Shown piece by piece: positions 25,671 to 36,197 of a DNA stretch of 64,000 nt (position 1 is the first letter of the stretch; each line of letters begins with the position of its first letter). A program made the position numbers and the translations under genes. Below the pieces are notes generated by a model. It was not told where the DNA came from and did no database searches. It saw nothing but the letters and a program-made list of their open reading frames with translations. Source of the DNA: Betaproteobacteria bacterium (GTDB taxonomy: Bacteria > Pseudomonadota > Gammaproteobacteria > Burkholderiales > Rhodocyclaceae); assembly GCA_009782565.1 (NCBI GenBank), contig WRIU01000011.1:1-64000 (forward strand). Reading direction: 5' to 3'.

Positions 25671-27203
25671 ATGTTTCTCAAAGTTCTGATAATGGCGGCG
25701 TTCATCGCCGTGACGGTCTATATCGGCTTCTATGCCCGCAAGCATGCGCGGGATGTCGAGGGCTTCGTGCTCGGCGGGCGCAAGGTCGGGGCGTGGTTTT
25801 CCGCGTTTGCTTACGGCACCACGTATTTTTCGGCAGTGGTCTTCATCGGTTACGCTGGGCAGTTCGGCTGGAAATACGGCATGGCGGCGTTCTGGATCGG
25901 ACTGGGCAACGCGTTTATCGGCAGCCTGCTGGTCTGGTATGTGCTCGGGGCGCGAACGCGGGCAATGACGCATCACCTGCGGGCGCACACCATGCCGGAA
26001 TTCTTCGGCGCGCGCTTTTCAAGCCCGAGCCTACGCATTGCCGCCGCCGCGATCATTTTCATTTTTTTGATTCCCTATACGGCCAGTGTCTATAACGGCT
26101 TGTCGAGGCTCTTCGACATGGCGTTCGGCGTACCTTACGAATGGTGCATCGTGGTCATGGCGATACTGACCTGTGTCTACGTGGTCATGGGCGGCTACAT
26201 GGCAACCGTCATCAACGATCTGGTGCAGGGCTGCGTCATGCTGTTCGGCATCGTTGCCGTCATCGCCACAGTCCTGATGAAGCACGGCGGTTTCACGCAG
26301 GCGATGCTGACGCTCTCGCAGGTGCCGAGCGACGCACCGGGCATGGAGCAGATGCAGGGAGCCTACGTTTCGATCTTCGGGCCTAACCTGCTCGATCTCG
26401 TGGGCGTGCTCGTGCTGACTTCACTGGGCACATGGGGACTGCCGCAGATGGTGCAGAGGTTCTATGCAATCAAAAGCACCGACGCAATCAAGCGCGGAGC
26501 CATCATTTCGACCCTGTTCGCGGTAGTGGTGGCGGGAGGCAGTTATTTTCTGGGCGGGTTTGGCCGGCTGGCTGCGGACAGTATCGCGCTTTCGCCCAGC
26601 GGCGCACCCGTCTACGATTCGATCATTCCAACCATGCTCATGGATATGCCGGATTTGCTCATGGGGCTGATCGTGGTGCTGGTGTTGAGCGCCTCGATGT
26701 CGACCTTGAGCGCGCTGGTGCTGACTTCGAGTTCCACGCTGACGCTGGATTTTCTCAAGGGCAATTTCATCCGGGAAATGAACACCAGGAACCAAGTTAC
26801 GGTTATCCGGCTGCTCATCGTCGTTTTTGTGCTCATTTCGATGGTAATCGCGCTCGTTCAGTACAATTCGCCGATGATATTCATCGCGCAACTCATGGGG
26901 ATCAGTTGGGGGGCGCTTGCGGGTTCGTTCCTCGCGCCTTTCCTCTACGGGCTTTACTGGCAGCGCACGACCACGGCAAGCGTGTGGGCATGCTTCATCT
27001 TTGCGGTCGGTTTGGTGTGCGGGAACTTGATGCTTGGCAACGTAATCTCGCCCATCAACGCGGGCGCGCTGGCGATGCTCGCGGGGCTGGTGATCGTGCC
27101 GGTGGTCAGTTGGCTCACGCCGCGCCCGGATGCCGAGCGGACGAGCGCGCTCTTCAGGGAGTCGTACCTGAACCTGCACGATATAAAGATCGACGCGGAC
27201 TGA
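25671..27203 (+). CDS. Sodium:solute symporter (SSS family)
   Basis: 510 residues with about 13 membrane segments. SSS features include GFVLGGRKVGAWFSAFAYGTTYFSAV near the N-terminus, LLVWYVLGARTRAMTHHLRAHTMPEFF, and VLSASMSTLSALVLTSSSTLTLDF (the sodium-site helix). The family co-transports Na+ with sugars, amino acids, organic acids or pantothenate. The residues visible do not fix the substrate. No adjacent catabolic gene helps. It is convergent with the HDOD gene, with a 6-bp gap. Confidence 0.88.
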   Translation: MFLKVLIMAAFIAVTVYIGFYARKHARDVEGFVLGGRKVGAWFSAFAYGTTYFSAVVFIGYAGQFGWKYGMAAFWIGLGNAFIGSLLVWYVLGARTRAMTHHLRAHTMPEFFGARFSSPSLRIAAAAIIFIFLIPYTASVYNGLSRLFDMAFGVPYEWCIVVMAILTCVYVVMGGYMATVINDLVQGCVMLFGIVAVIATVLMKHGGFTQAMLTLSQVPSDAPGMEQMQGAYVSIFGPNLLDLVGVLVLTSLGTWGLPQMVQRFYAIKSTDAIKRGAIISTLFAVVVAGGSYFLGGFGRLAADSIALSPSGAPVYDSIIPTMLMDMPDLLMGLIVVLVLSASMSTLSALVLTSSSTLTLDFLKGNFIREMNTRNQVTVIRLLIVVFVLISMVIALVQYNSPMIFIAQLMGISWGALAGSFLAPFLYGLYWQRTTTASVWACFIFAVGLVCGNLMLGNVISPINAGALAMLAGLVIVPVVSWLTPRPDAERTSALFRESYLNLHDIKIDAD

Positions 27204-27209
27204 TTCGGG

Positions 27210-28067
27210 CTATCCGTGTTCTTCGTGGTGTGCCAGGGCTTCGTCGAACTGGTAAATCAGATCGTCGGCGATGTCGTCCAGGTCTGAGGCGGCATAGCCC
27301 AGGCAAACGGAGACGGCTTCGCGCGCCCGCATCCATTCCGCGTCCTGCACCGTGCGAAGGTGGGTGCTTGCGGCATACTCGGCCATTACGTTGATGGCGA
27401 TCAGGCGATGCGCTTCACTATTGATGTGTCGCGGGTCTTCGAGTTGGGCGTAGTCATGATGACAAAGAATGCCTTGGGTGATCGCATCCGCCAAACCCCA
27501 GGCGCGCGCGAGGTAATAGCCGATGATCGCATGGCTGGTTTCAAAGGCTTCTTCTTCGACGTCGGTGAATATCCGTTTGGTGTCCTTGTTGGCTTCGCGC
27601 AGGACGCCCTTGTATTCCGGATAGCGTTGCGTGAGCAAGGGAATGCCACAATCGTGAAACAGCCCGAAGGTATAGGCGGTATCCGGGTTGACCCGGCCTA
27701 CAATGGAAGCCAGGCGTTTCCCGGCTATGGCGGTATAACGGGAGTTGTCCCAAAAACGGTCGAGCGAAACGTTGTTGCCGTTGATGGAGTCTTGCAGGAG
27801 GGCTTCCCGCACCAGGTTGGTCAGGGAATCGTAACCAAGCGTATCGATCGCGTCCGAGATGGAAGAGATACGGCAGCCATTGCCGAGGAGCGGAGAATTG
27901 GCCATGCGGATAACGATGGCGGAAATCCCCGCGTCCTGGCTGACGAGTCCGGCGATCTTTTTGCTGTTGGTGGGCGTACTCTTCAGTTCGTCCATCAACT
28001 GAGTGAGAGTAGTCGGGCAAGCCGGGATGCTAACTCCGCGCAGAACCCTGTTTTCGATCTCGTTCAT
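27210..28067 (-). CDS. HDOD-domain signalling protein
   Basis: 285 residues from ATG 28067; a TTG ten codons upstream is the track start. The HDOD domain covers residues 5-200: IPACPTTLTQLMDEL, RMANSPLLGNG, and the degenerate HD pair (GLFHDCGIPLLTQRYPEY), with HAIIGYYLARAWGL and LCHHDY in the second half. HDOD proteins are usually non-catalytic partners in chemotaxis, c-di-GMP or stress signalling. No companion domain is present. Confidence 0.85.
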   Translation of the reverse strand: MNEIENRVLRGVSIPACPTTLTQLMDELKSTPTNSKKIAGLVSQDAGISAIVIRMANSPLLGNGCRISSISDAIDTLGYDSLTNLVREALLQDSINGNNVSLDRFWDNSRYTAIAGKRLASIVGRVNPDTAYTFGLFHDCGIPLLTQRYPEYKGVLREANKDTKRIFTDVEEEAFETSHAIIGYYLARAWGLADAITQGILCHHDYAQLEDPRHINSEAHRLIAINVMAEYAASTHLRTVQDAEWMRAREAVSVCLGYAASDLDDIADDLIYQFDEALAHHEEHG

Positions 28068-28262
28068 GTTGTAGAAATTTTTGTTTGCGCTCAACAAAAC
28101 GGATTGGCAAAGTCTAGTGCGCGCTTACCGCGCATGCCGAGCACAATGTCGCATTCAGGAAAGGAATCCCTTATAAAAGAAGTATTTGTGTCAATATGAA
28201 TAAAAAGACATGGAACGGCTGTTTTCACCCTTACCCGCATCGCCTGATCGGAGGCATGAATC

Positions 28263-29354
28263 ATGGAATGGCTTGAATCCTGGCTTGAGCGGCTCGCCGG
28301 TGGAGATACCATGACGCTGTTTTCCCTGCACGCGCTGCTGGTCGTGCTTGCCATCGTGATTTTCAACGCCGTGACGCACCGAGTGCTGGCCCGGTTCGGC
28401 AAGGCGGCTCATAAGGCGGGCACCTTCTGGGAACTGGCCTTGGCGGCGTCTGCCAAGCGTCCGCTATCCATATTGGCCTGGGTGGTCGGCATCTCGTTTG
28501 TCGGCCAGATGGCACAGGAGCAAACGGATGCCGCCATTCTCGCGTTTATCCATCCCGTGCGCGTCATCGGAGTCATCGTTTGCCTGGGCTGGTTCCTGAC
28601 GGGATTCATCGGCAACGTGAAAGACGCGATCATCCAGCGGCGGACCGCGCGCGGCGCGGAAGTCGACCGGACGACAGCCGAAGCGATTGCCCAGCTTTTA
28701 CGAATCACGGCATGGATCACGACATTTCTGGTCATCCTGCAAAGTTTGGGATTTTCGATCGAGGGGGTATTGGCGTTCGGCGGCATCGGCGGGATTGCCA
28801 TCGGTTTTGCCGCCAAGGACTTGCTGGCCAATTTCTTCGGCAGCCTGATGATCTATTTCGACCGCCCGTTTGCCGTCGGCGAGTGGATACGTTCGCCGGA
28901 CAAGCAGATTGAAGGCACGGTCGAAGACATCGGCTGGCGCCTGACCCGCATCCGCACTTTCGATAAGCGCCCCCTGTATGTGCCCAACTCGATATTTACA
29001 ACCATCACGGTCGAGAACCCATCGCGAATGAGCCACCGCCGCATCAATGAAACCATCGGCCTGCGCTACGACGACATCGGCAAGATCAAGGCCATCGTCG
29101 GGGACATCCAGGCCATGATGCGCGCGCACCCGGAAATCGACCAGAAGCAACCCGTGGTCGTGAATTTCGATAAGTTCAACGATTGTTCGCTCGACATCGT
29201 GGTGCGCGCACTCAGCCATGTGACGGCAGGCGCGGAATTCCAGCGGGCCAAGGAAGGCATCCTGCTGAATATCGCCGACATCATCAATCGTCATGGCGCG
29301 GAAATCGCATTCCCGACGCGCGTCAACCTTACCCGTCCCCTGCCGCCTGTATAG
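28263..29354 (+). CDS. MscS-family mechanosensitive ion channel
   Basis: 363 residues. Four or more membrane segments precede the pore helix and beta domain: VLAFGGIGGIAIGFAAKDLLANFFGSLMIYFDRPFAVGEWI is the TM3/beta-domain hallmark. VEDIGWRLTRIRTFDKRPLYVPNS follows, then the alpha/beta C-terminal domain. The size and the extra N-terminal helices resemble the YnaI/mid-size group rather than minimal MscS. Opens on membrane tension. GGAGG is 8 nt before the ATG. Confidence 0.9.
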   Translation: MEWLESWLERLAGGDTMTLFSLHALLVVLAIVIFNAVTHRVLARFGKAAHKAGTFWELALAASAKRPLSILAWVVGISFVGQMAQEQTDAAILAFIHPVRVIGVIVCLGWFLTGFIGNVKDAIIQRRTARGAEVDRTTAEAIAQLLRITAWITTFLVILQSLGFSIEGVLAFGGIGGIAIGFAAKDLLANFFGSLMIYFDRPFAVGEWIRSPDKQIEGTVEDIGWRLTRIRTFDKRPLYVPNSIFTTITVENPSRMSHRRINETIGLRYDDIGKIKAIVGDIQAMMRAHPEIDQKQPVVVNFDKFNDCSLDIVVRALSHVTAGAEFQRAKEGILLNIADIINRHGAEIAFPTRVNLTRPLPPV

Positions 29355-29399
29355 CCGCAACGCTCGCCACGCTTTTTCCTCTCCCGCAAGAGGGGAGTT

Positions 29400-29425
29400 G
29401 CGGGCGGCATTTTGCCGCCCGCTTT
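29400..29425. terminator. Hairpin terminator between mscS-type gene and hemB
   Basis: Stem GCGGGCGGCA/TGCCGCCCGC with a short T loop, followed by CTTTC. It lies between two convergent genes, so it can serve both. A CCTCTCCCGCAAGAGGGGAG repeat core lies directly upstream. Confidence 0.65.
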
Positions 29426-29453
29426 CACTGCACAGGATTAAACAGAAACTGCT

Positions 29454-30536
<1,083 letters not shown>

Positions 30537-30585
30537 TTAGATCGTACCCGCATACGGGATGCCAAGCGCCCTTATTCACAGTCTG

Positions 30586-30591
30586 TATAAT
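30586..30591 (+). promoter_or_regulatory. Candidate -10 box upstream of moeB
   Basis: A perfect TATAAT on the plus strand about 60 nt before the GTG start of moeB. The -35 region is not clear. Confidence 0.35.
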
Positions 30592-30650
30592 CTATCGCAC
30601 CCCATCGAGGATTTCAGCATTTCATTATTCCACTATTTTCTCATTACATC

Positions 30651-31409
30651 GTGGACGACTCCCAACTACGCCGTTACAGCCGCCACATTCTGCTCGATGA
30701 GCTAGGCATCGCGGGGCAGGAACGCATCCTGCAAAGCCACGCGCTCGTCATCGGCGCGGGCGGCCTGGGTTCCCCCGCTGCGCTGTACCTGGCTTCCGCT
30801 GGGGTCGGCACACTGACGCTGGCCGATGGCGACACGGTCGACGCAAGCAACCTGCAACGCCAAATCCTGCATACGGAAGCGCGGATCGGTCAGGCCAAGG
30901 CAAGCTCCGGCGCGCAATCGCTGGCACAGATCAACGCTACCGTGCGGGTCGTCCCGCTCCATGAGCGGCTGGAAAGCGAAGCGCTGGAAGCCCATGTGGC
31001 AGCCGCCGATGTGGTGCTCGACTGTTCCGACAATTTCACCACGCGCTATGCGATCAACCGCGCCTGCGTCCGGAGCCGGACGCCGCTCGTCTCCGGCGCG
31101 GCAGTGCGCTTCGGCGGGCAAGTGAGCGTTTTCGACTTTTCGCGCCCGGACTCTCCCTGCTACCACTGCCTGTTCCCGGATGGCCAGCCTGTGGCGGAAG
31201 AACGCTGTGCCGTCACCGGCGTATTCGCACCCCTCACCGGCGTCGTCGGCAGCCTGCAAGCGGCGGAGGCCCTGAAACTGCTCGCCAACATCGGTACGCT
31301 GCTCACCGGGCGGCTGTTGCTGATCGACGTCCTCTCCCAGACCTTCCGTACCGTCACTTTTGGCAAAGACCCGGCTTGCCCGGCCTGCAGTAACGAAACC
31401 ACATATTGA
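30651..31409 (+). CDS. moeB: MoeB/ThiF-type adenylyltransferase
   Basis: 252 residues, GTG start (no strong ribosome binding site). E1-like fold: the Rossmann loop VIGAGGLGSPAALYLASAGVG, the Arg finger in DASNLQRQILH, DCSDNFTTRYAINRAC, and two zinc CxxC pairs (CYHC and CPAC). MoeB adenylates the C-terminal Gly-Gly of MoaD for molybdopterin synthesis; ThiF does the same for ThiS. The modBC neighbours and the moa cluster 12 kb on favour MoeB, although it could serve both carriers. No rhodanese domain is fused. Confidence 0.88.
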   Translation: MDDSQLRRYSRHILLDELGIAGQERILQSHALVIGAGGLGSPAALYLASAGVGTLTLADGDTVDASNLQRQILHTEARIGQAKASSGAQSLAQINATVRVVPLHERLESEALEAHVAAADVVLDCSDNFTTRYAINRACVRSRTPLVSGAAVRFGGQVSVFDFSRPDSPCYHCLFPDGQPVAEERCAVTGVFAPLTGVVGSLQAAEALKLLANIGTLLTGRLLLIDVLSQTFRTVTFGKDPACPACSNETTY

Positions 31410-31511
31410 CTTTCAAGCTTGCAATCTGTCCCATCATTAAGTTAATAAGGCAGTTTGTTATGATTTGAATCGCCTCTGCCGAAAGATTTGGGATTCCTCG
31501 ATGTAATTAAA

Positions 31512-31543
31512 AAGAGGATGCTGAGTTAAGAGGATGCTGAGTT
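31512..31543 (+). repeat. 16-bp tandem duplication at the modB start
   Basis: AAGAGGATGCTGAGTT occurs twice head to tail. The first copy gives ATG-CTG-AGT-TAA, a three-codon minigene. The second gives the track start of modB with AAGAGG directly against the ATG. Confidence 0.8.
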
Positions 31544-32232
31544 CGTCTGATCGAATAATGGATAGTTCCAGCCTCACGGCCATTTGGCTCACCTGCAAAC
31601 TGGCAACGCTGACAACCGCGCTCCTGCTTCTGATCGGGACGCCTATCGCTTGGTGGCTGGCCAATACCCGATCGCGCCTGAAAGGGCCGGTGGGCGCGCT
31701 AGTCGCCCTTCCGCTGGTGTTGCCGCCCACAGTGCTCGGGTTCTACCTCTTGGTCGCGTTCGGGCCACACGGTTTCATTGGGCGGGCGATGGACGCGCTG
31801 AATCTGCAACGGCTCCCCTTCACCTTTGCCGGACTGGTGGTAGCTTCCGTCCTGTATTCGCTCCCATTCGTGGTGCAACCCATCCAGAACGCGTTCGAGG
31901 CCATCGGCAAACGCCCGCTGGAGGCGGCAGCCAGTTTGCGGGCATCTCCCCTTGACGCGTTTTTCAGCGTCGCCCTGCCGCTGGCCCGCCCAGGCTTCGT
32001 GACCGCCGCCGTCCTGGGCTTCGCGCACACGGTGGGCGAATTCGGCGTGGTGCTGATGATCGGCGGCAACATTCCCGGCAAAACCCAGGTGCTGTCGGTC
32101 AAGATTTTCGACTACGTGGAAAACACCAACTACACGCAGGCGCACTGGCTGGCTGGCGGCATGGTGTTTTTCAGCTTCATCGTCCTGCTGCTGCTCTACA
32201 GCCGCCGCAAACAGGTAGGCTGGAACTGGTGA
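31534..32232 (+). CDS. modB: Molybdate ABC transporter permease
   Basis: 232 residues with about five membrane segments. The ABC permease EAA-type loop ([25 protein letters not shown]) contacts Mod[19 protein letters not shown] and [17 protein letters not shown] are ModB signatures. It imports molybdate for the cofactor of NapA. The start is ambiguous between ATG 31534 and ATG 31558 ([10 protein letters not shown]). No modA gene for the binding protein is present upstream. modC overlaps its stop (TGATG). Confidence 0.92.
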   Translation: MLSSSDRIMDSSSLTAIWLTCKLATLTTALLLLIGTPIAWWLANTRSRLKGPVGALVALPLVLPPTVLGFYLLVAFGPHGFIGRAMDALNLQRLPFTFAGLVVASVLYSLPFVVQPIQNAFEAIGKRPLEAAASLRASPLDAFFSVALPLARPGFVTAAVLGFAHTVGEFGVVLMIGGNIPGKTQVLSVKIFDYVENTNYTQAHWLAGGMVFFSFIVLLLLYSRRKQVGWNW

Positions 32233-33296
32233 TGATCGGGCGTTTCCATATCGGCTACCCCGGCTTCACGCTGGACGTCGACCTGTCCGTGCCGGAGGCA
32301 GGCATCACGGCGCTGTTCGGTCCGTCCGGCTCCGGCAAAACTACGATCCTGCGCTGCATGGCCGGGCTGGAACGATCAAGGGAAGGCTTTTTGTCCGTTG
32401 CGGGCGAGGTGTGGCAGGACGAACGGCGCGGTATTTTCCTGCCTACCCACAAACGCCCGCTGGGGCTGGTGTTCCAGGAAGCAAGCCTTTTCCCTCACCT
32501 GTCCGTCCGGGAAAACCTCCGATACGGCATGAAGCGGGCGGGCAACGGCGAAGGGTTCGAAGCCATGCTCGACCTGCTGGGCATCCGCCCCCTCCTCGAC
32601 CGCGCCCCCGGCAGCCTTTCCGGCGGCGAGCGGCAGCGGGTCGCCATCGCGCGCGCGCTCCTTACTCGCCCACGGCTGCTACTGATGGACGAACCGCTCG
32701 CCGCGCTCGATATGAAGCGTAAGCTGGAAATCCTGCCCTATCTCGAAAAACTGCGCGACGAGCTTTCCATCCCCGTGCTCTATGTCAGCCATTCCCTGGA
32801 TGAAGTGGCACGGCTCGCCGACCAACTCGTGCTCATCGAAAACGGCCATGTCACGGCAAACGGGTCACTCACGGACATCCTGTCGCGGCCCGACCTCGCC
32901 GCCGCTTTCGCCGGGGAAACCGGCGCGGTGCTGGAAACGACAGTGGCCGAGCGCGAGGCGGATGGCCTCACACGGCTGGAATTCCCCGGCGGAAAACTCT
33001 ACATCGCCGGGGACGCGCACGCACCCGGAAACCGTTTGCGCTGCCGCATTCACGCCAGCGACGTCAGCCTCTCCTTGAGCGCGCACACGGACACCAGCAT
33101 CCTGAATACCCTGCCCGCCACGGTCGCCGCCATCGTCAACGCCGATACGCCCGGACATGTGCTCGTACAACTGCAACTCATGAATGGAGAAACCCTACTG
33201 CTGGCGCGCGTCACCGAACGATCCCGGCAGGCACTGGCTATCACGCCCGGACTCCCCGTCATTGCACAGGTAAAATCCGTGGCAATTCTGCGCTGA
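32232..33296 (+). CDS. modC: Molybdate ABC transporter ATP-binding protein
   Basis: 354 residues from ATG 32232, which overlaps the modB stop by one base. Walker A FGPSGSGKTT, Q-loop VFQEASLFPHLSV, signature LSGGERQRVAIARALL, Walker B LLLMDEPLAALD and H-loop YVSHSLDEV are all intact. The C-terminal part (about 290-350) is a TOBE/Mop-type molybdate-binding domain (VAAIVNADTPGHVLVQLQL, LLARVTERS). It drives molybdate import with ModB. Confidence 0.95.
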   Translation: MIGRFHIGYPGFTLDVDLSVPEAGITALFGPSGSGKTTILRCMAGLERSREGFLSVAGEVWQDERRGIFLPTHKRPLGLVFQEASLFPHLSVRENLRYGMKRAGNGEGFEAMLDLLGIRPLLDRAPGSLSGGERQRVAIARALLTRPRLLLMDEPLAALDMKRKLEILPYLEKLRDELSIPVLYVSHSLDEVARLADQLVLIENGHVTANGSLTDILSRPDLAAAFAGETGAVLETTVAEREADGLTRLEFPGGKLYIAGDAHAPGNRLRCRIHASDVSLSLSAHTDTSILNTLPATVAAIVNADTPGHVLVQLQLMNGETLLLARVTERSRQALAITPGLPVIAQVKSVAILR

Positions 33297-33557
33297 TTTT
33301 CAATCACGTATGAACAGAAACTTTTCTCGCGCCTAAAATTACCAACGGAAAATCTGTGTTATTTGTCCGCAAAAACTCACAAACTCAATAAATTAGTTGT
33401 ACGATTTTCCGGAAGAGGATTTTGAGCCGATGATACTCTTAGAAGGTAGCGCATAGCGTCGTCGGCAAACGTAGCATAAAAATACCGTCGAGCTTTCGGG
33501 CAAGGTATGTGGCGCAAGGTATGTAGCATTTGACACCTCTTTATATGGAGCATTCAA
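33297..33557 (+). promoter_or_regulatory. Gene-free stretch upstream of the PilJ-domain kinase
   Basis: 261 bp, lower in GC. It contains the direct repeat GGCAAGGTATGTGGC/CGCAAGGTATGTAGC (about 33499-33528). GGAGCATTCAA precedes the kinase ATG. It presumably carries the promoter; no regulator motif is certain. Confidence 0.35.
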
Positions 33558-35813
33558 ATGGATGACAAAAGCAGCATATTCTTCAAATATCGCAAGATCA
33601 TTCTTGCCGTAATCCTGTTCATGGTGGCAGACGCGATCGTCATCGGCATCAATTTCTACAACACTTACAAAGCCGATGAATCCGCCGTGTCGATCAACCT
33701 GTCCGGTCGGCAGCGGATGATGTCGCAACGCATGACCAAGGCGCTCCTGACAATGGACCGCAGCCTGGAAACAGGGGATGAGGATGGCGTCAAAACCAGC
33801 CTGAAGGAACTGACGCTGACCGTCAGGCGTTTCGACAGGACCCTGATGGGTTTCCGCGATGGCGCTATGGTCACTGGTGGCGACGACAACCCCACGTATC
33901 TTACTCAGGTTGATACGGACAAATCCCGGCAGTTCGTAGCGGACGCCTACGAGATATGGACTCCTTACATGAAGTGGCTGAAACCGCTGCTGAACGGCGA
34001 CAGGGAATCCTTCCTGGACGAAAGGTTCAAGCAAAAGCTGACGGATACACAAACACTGGAAGAAGTGAAAAACAAGTTCAAGGCGGAGGAGGCTTTCACC
34101 GATGAGGAATTCGCAAAGAAACTGGAATACATAAAGAACGACCCTGACGCATTCAGAGCCGATCTCAAGGCAGCAGTAGACTTCGCACTGGAAAAAAACC
34201 CGACACACAGTGAGCCGCAGAACAATCGGGCCGTCCTGAAGCTCATGAACGCCCTGACCACCGACCTGGAACACGTTGCCAATGAGCGAGCCGCGACTTT
34301 GCGGATCGTGCTGGTCGTCGGCATCCTGTTCGCGCTCTTTAACTTTAGCTACACCGTCGTCGTTTCGATCCGGGATTTGATAAGAGGCGACAGAAATCTT
34401 GCCCAAGCCCGTAAAGAGACGGCAGAAATTCTATCTACCGTGCGCGAAGGGCTATTCTTGCTGGACAAAGAAAAAAGGATCGGAACGCAGTTCTCGGAGT
34501 CTCTACCCGATATATTGAGAAGGGATATTGTACCGGGTTCGGATTTTCTGCCTCACCTCGAAGCAATCGCCCCCAGGAACATTTACGAAGCCGCCATGGA
34601 CTATATTGATCTGCTCCTCGGCGACAGGGTCAAGGAAGCCCTGGTGACCAGCCTCAACCCCCTCACAAACGTACCCGTCCTTGCTACCGACGTACGTGGC
34701 AACACCCAGACACGCTATCTGTCCTTCTTCTTCAACAGGGTCGTTGCGGAAGAGAAAATCTCGCACTTGCTGGTCACGGTACAGGATGTCACCGACAAGG
34801 TCGTGCTCACGCAACAAGTCGAGCAAGCGAAGAACCAGGCAAAAATCGAGGTCGAAACCCTGCTGCGGCTGGCAAGCAGCGATTTCGATTCGCTCAAGCA
34901 ATTCATTGACGGCGTTGGAGAATCGCTGGCACAAATCAACGAGAAGATGAGTACGCCCCATGACGATTCTCGTGAGCGCCTGCATACCCTGAACTACATC
35001 ATGCGTATCGTGCACAGCGTCAAGGGCGAAGCGGCGGCACTCGGCATCGACGTGCTGGAGGCCTACGCGCATGAATGCGAAAAGGAAATGGTCGCCATGC
35101 GCGAAGAGGATTCGCTCAGCGGCGATCAGATGTTGCGGCTGGCCGTGTTGCTGGAAGGCTTCTACCAGCGCCATTCCTCGCTCGCCCAGATCGTCTCCCG
35201 CCTTGGCAACGCGCTCGGCAAGACGCAGACTGCGGGTGAATGGACTGCCCAGAAACACCCGTTCGCGGATCACATCACCGCGCTCGCGCAGCGGATCGCT
35301 GTGGATCATGGCAAGCAGATCGAAGTCTCCTGCCAGTTTGAAAGATTCTTCTCCCTGCCCAAAGCCACGACAAAGGAATTACAGGACATTTCCATTCAAC
35401 TCGTGCGAAACGCCATGACGCACGGTATCGAAGTACCCAACAAGCGGACTGTTAACAACAAGCCGCCAACCGGCGCGCTAAGCCTCTGGTGTGAATACCT
35501 GGGCCACGGCCAGTACACCTTCACAGTGCGGGATGACGGATGCGGCATCGTCCCGGAGCGCCTGCGCGAGCATTTCGTGAAAAAGAACATCATAAGCCCA
35601 GAGGAAGCGGCTGCCCTGAGCGACCATGAAATAGCCAACCATCTTTTCCAACCGGGCATTTCGACCTCAGAGGCAGCCGATCAGGATTCCGGGCACGGTA
35701 TCGGGTTGGATGTAGTATTGGAAAAAGTGAGGGACATGGGCGGGTACATGCTGGTCAAGAGCCGCCCGAACCAGTTCACCGAATTCAGCATCCAGTTCAG
35801 CACGGTACATTGA
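33558..35813 (+). CDS. PilJ-domain sensor with Hpt and CheA-like histidine kinase core
   Basis: 751 residues. TM1 (about 12-30), a periplasmic PilJ/NarX-like helical domain with the P-box-like SGRQRMMSQRMTKALL (47-62), and TM2 (about 253-275). A PAS-like region follows (290-420), then a short coiled coil, an Hpt-like domain with phospho-acceptor His486 in IVHSVKGEAAALGI, and a CheA-type ATPase with N box LVRNAMTHGIE, DDGCGI and GHGIGLDVV. It has no CheW-binding domain, so it is not a standard CheA. PilJ/P-box domains bind nitrate or nitrite in NarX-type sensors; with nap and nrf downstream, nitrate sensing is a strong inference. A CheY-like gene follows after 15 bp. Confidence 0.85.
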   Translation: MDDKSSIFFKYRKIILAVILFMVADAIVIGINFYNTYKADESAVSINLSGRQRMMSQRMTKALLTMDRSLETGDEDGVKTSLKELTLTVRRFDRTLMGFRDGAMVTGGDDNPTYLTQVDTDKSRQFVADAYEIWTPYMKWLKPLLNGDRESFLDERFKQKLTDTQTLEEVKNKFKAEEAFTDEEFAKKLEYIKNDPDAFRADLKAAVDFALEKNPTHSEPQNNRAVLKLMNALTTDLEHVANERAATLRIVLVVGILFALFNFSYTVVVSIRDLIRGDRNLAQARKETAEILSTVREGLFLLDKEKRIGTQFSESLPDILRRDIVPGSDFLPHLEAIAPRNIYEAAMDYIDLLLGDRVKEALVTSLNPLTNVPVLATDVRGNTQTRYLSFFFNRVVAEEKISHLLVTVQDVTDKVVLTQQVEQAKNQAKIEVETLLRLASSDFDSLKQFIDGVGESLAQINEKMSTPHDDSRERLHTLNYIMRIVHSVKGEAAALGIDVLEAYAHECEKEMVAMREEDSLSGDQMLRLAVLLEGFYQRHSSLAQIVSRLGNALGKTQTAGEWTAQKHPFADHITALAQRIAVDHGKQIEVSCQFERFFSLPKATTKELQDISIQLVRNAMTHGIEVPNKRTVNNKPPTGALSLWCEYLGHGQYTFTVRDDGCGIVPERLREHFVKKNIISPEEAAALSDHEIANHLFQPGISTSEAADQDSGHGIGLDVVLEKVRDMGGYMLVKSRPNQFTEFSIQFSTVH

Positions 35814-35828
35814 AAGAAAATCACAGAA

Positions 35829-36197
35829 ATGAAACTCCTGATCGTCGATGACTCCGCGCTCATCAGAAGCCGTATCGCCCGCATTCTGAATGACCCGAGG
35901 CTGAACACCATCCAGCTTCTGGGCATGGCCAGGAACGGCAAGGAAGCCATCATGCTCTTCCTGCAACACATGCCTGAGCTTGTAACAATGGACATCACCA
36001 TGCCCGAAATGGATGGAATAGAGTGCACGGAGAAAATGATTGAACTCCGCCACGATTGCAGCATACTTGTCATCTCCGCGTTGAGCGACAAGGCTACAGC
36101 CCTGAAAGCGCTGAAAAAAGGTGCGCGTGGATTCCTCTACAAACCATTTTCCGACGAAGACCTGATCGCGGCATTTTTGGAGCTTACAAGTCCATGA
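35829..36197 (+). CDS. CheY-like single-domain response regulator
   Basis: 122 residues, receiver only. Acidic pocket LIVDDSALIR, phospho-acceptor Asp in VTMDITMPEMDG, Ser in VISALSDKA, and Lys in FLYKPFSDEDL are all present. With no output domain, it acts by protein contact. It follows the PilJ kinase after 15 bp, and its stop overlaps the CheX-like start (ATGA), so kinase, carrier and phosphatase-like protein form one transcript. Confidence 0.92.
   Translation: MKLLIVDDSALIRSRIARILNDPRLNTIQLLGMARNGKEAIMLFLQHMPELVTMDITMPEMDGIECTEKMIELRHDCSILVISALSDKATALKALKKGARGFLYKPFSDEDLIAAFLELTSP

Noticed and set aside
33531-33536. TTGACA as -35 box of the PilJ-domain kinase
   Set aside because: A -10 at normal spacing would fall at or beyond the start codon.
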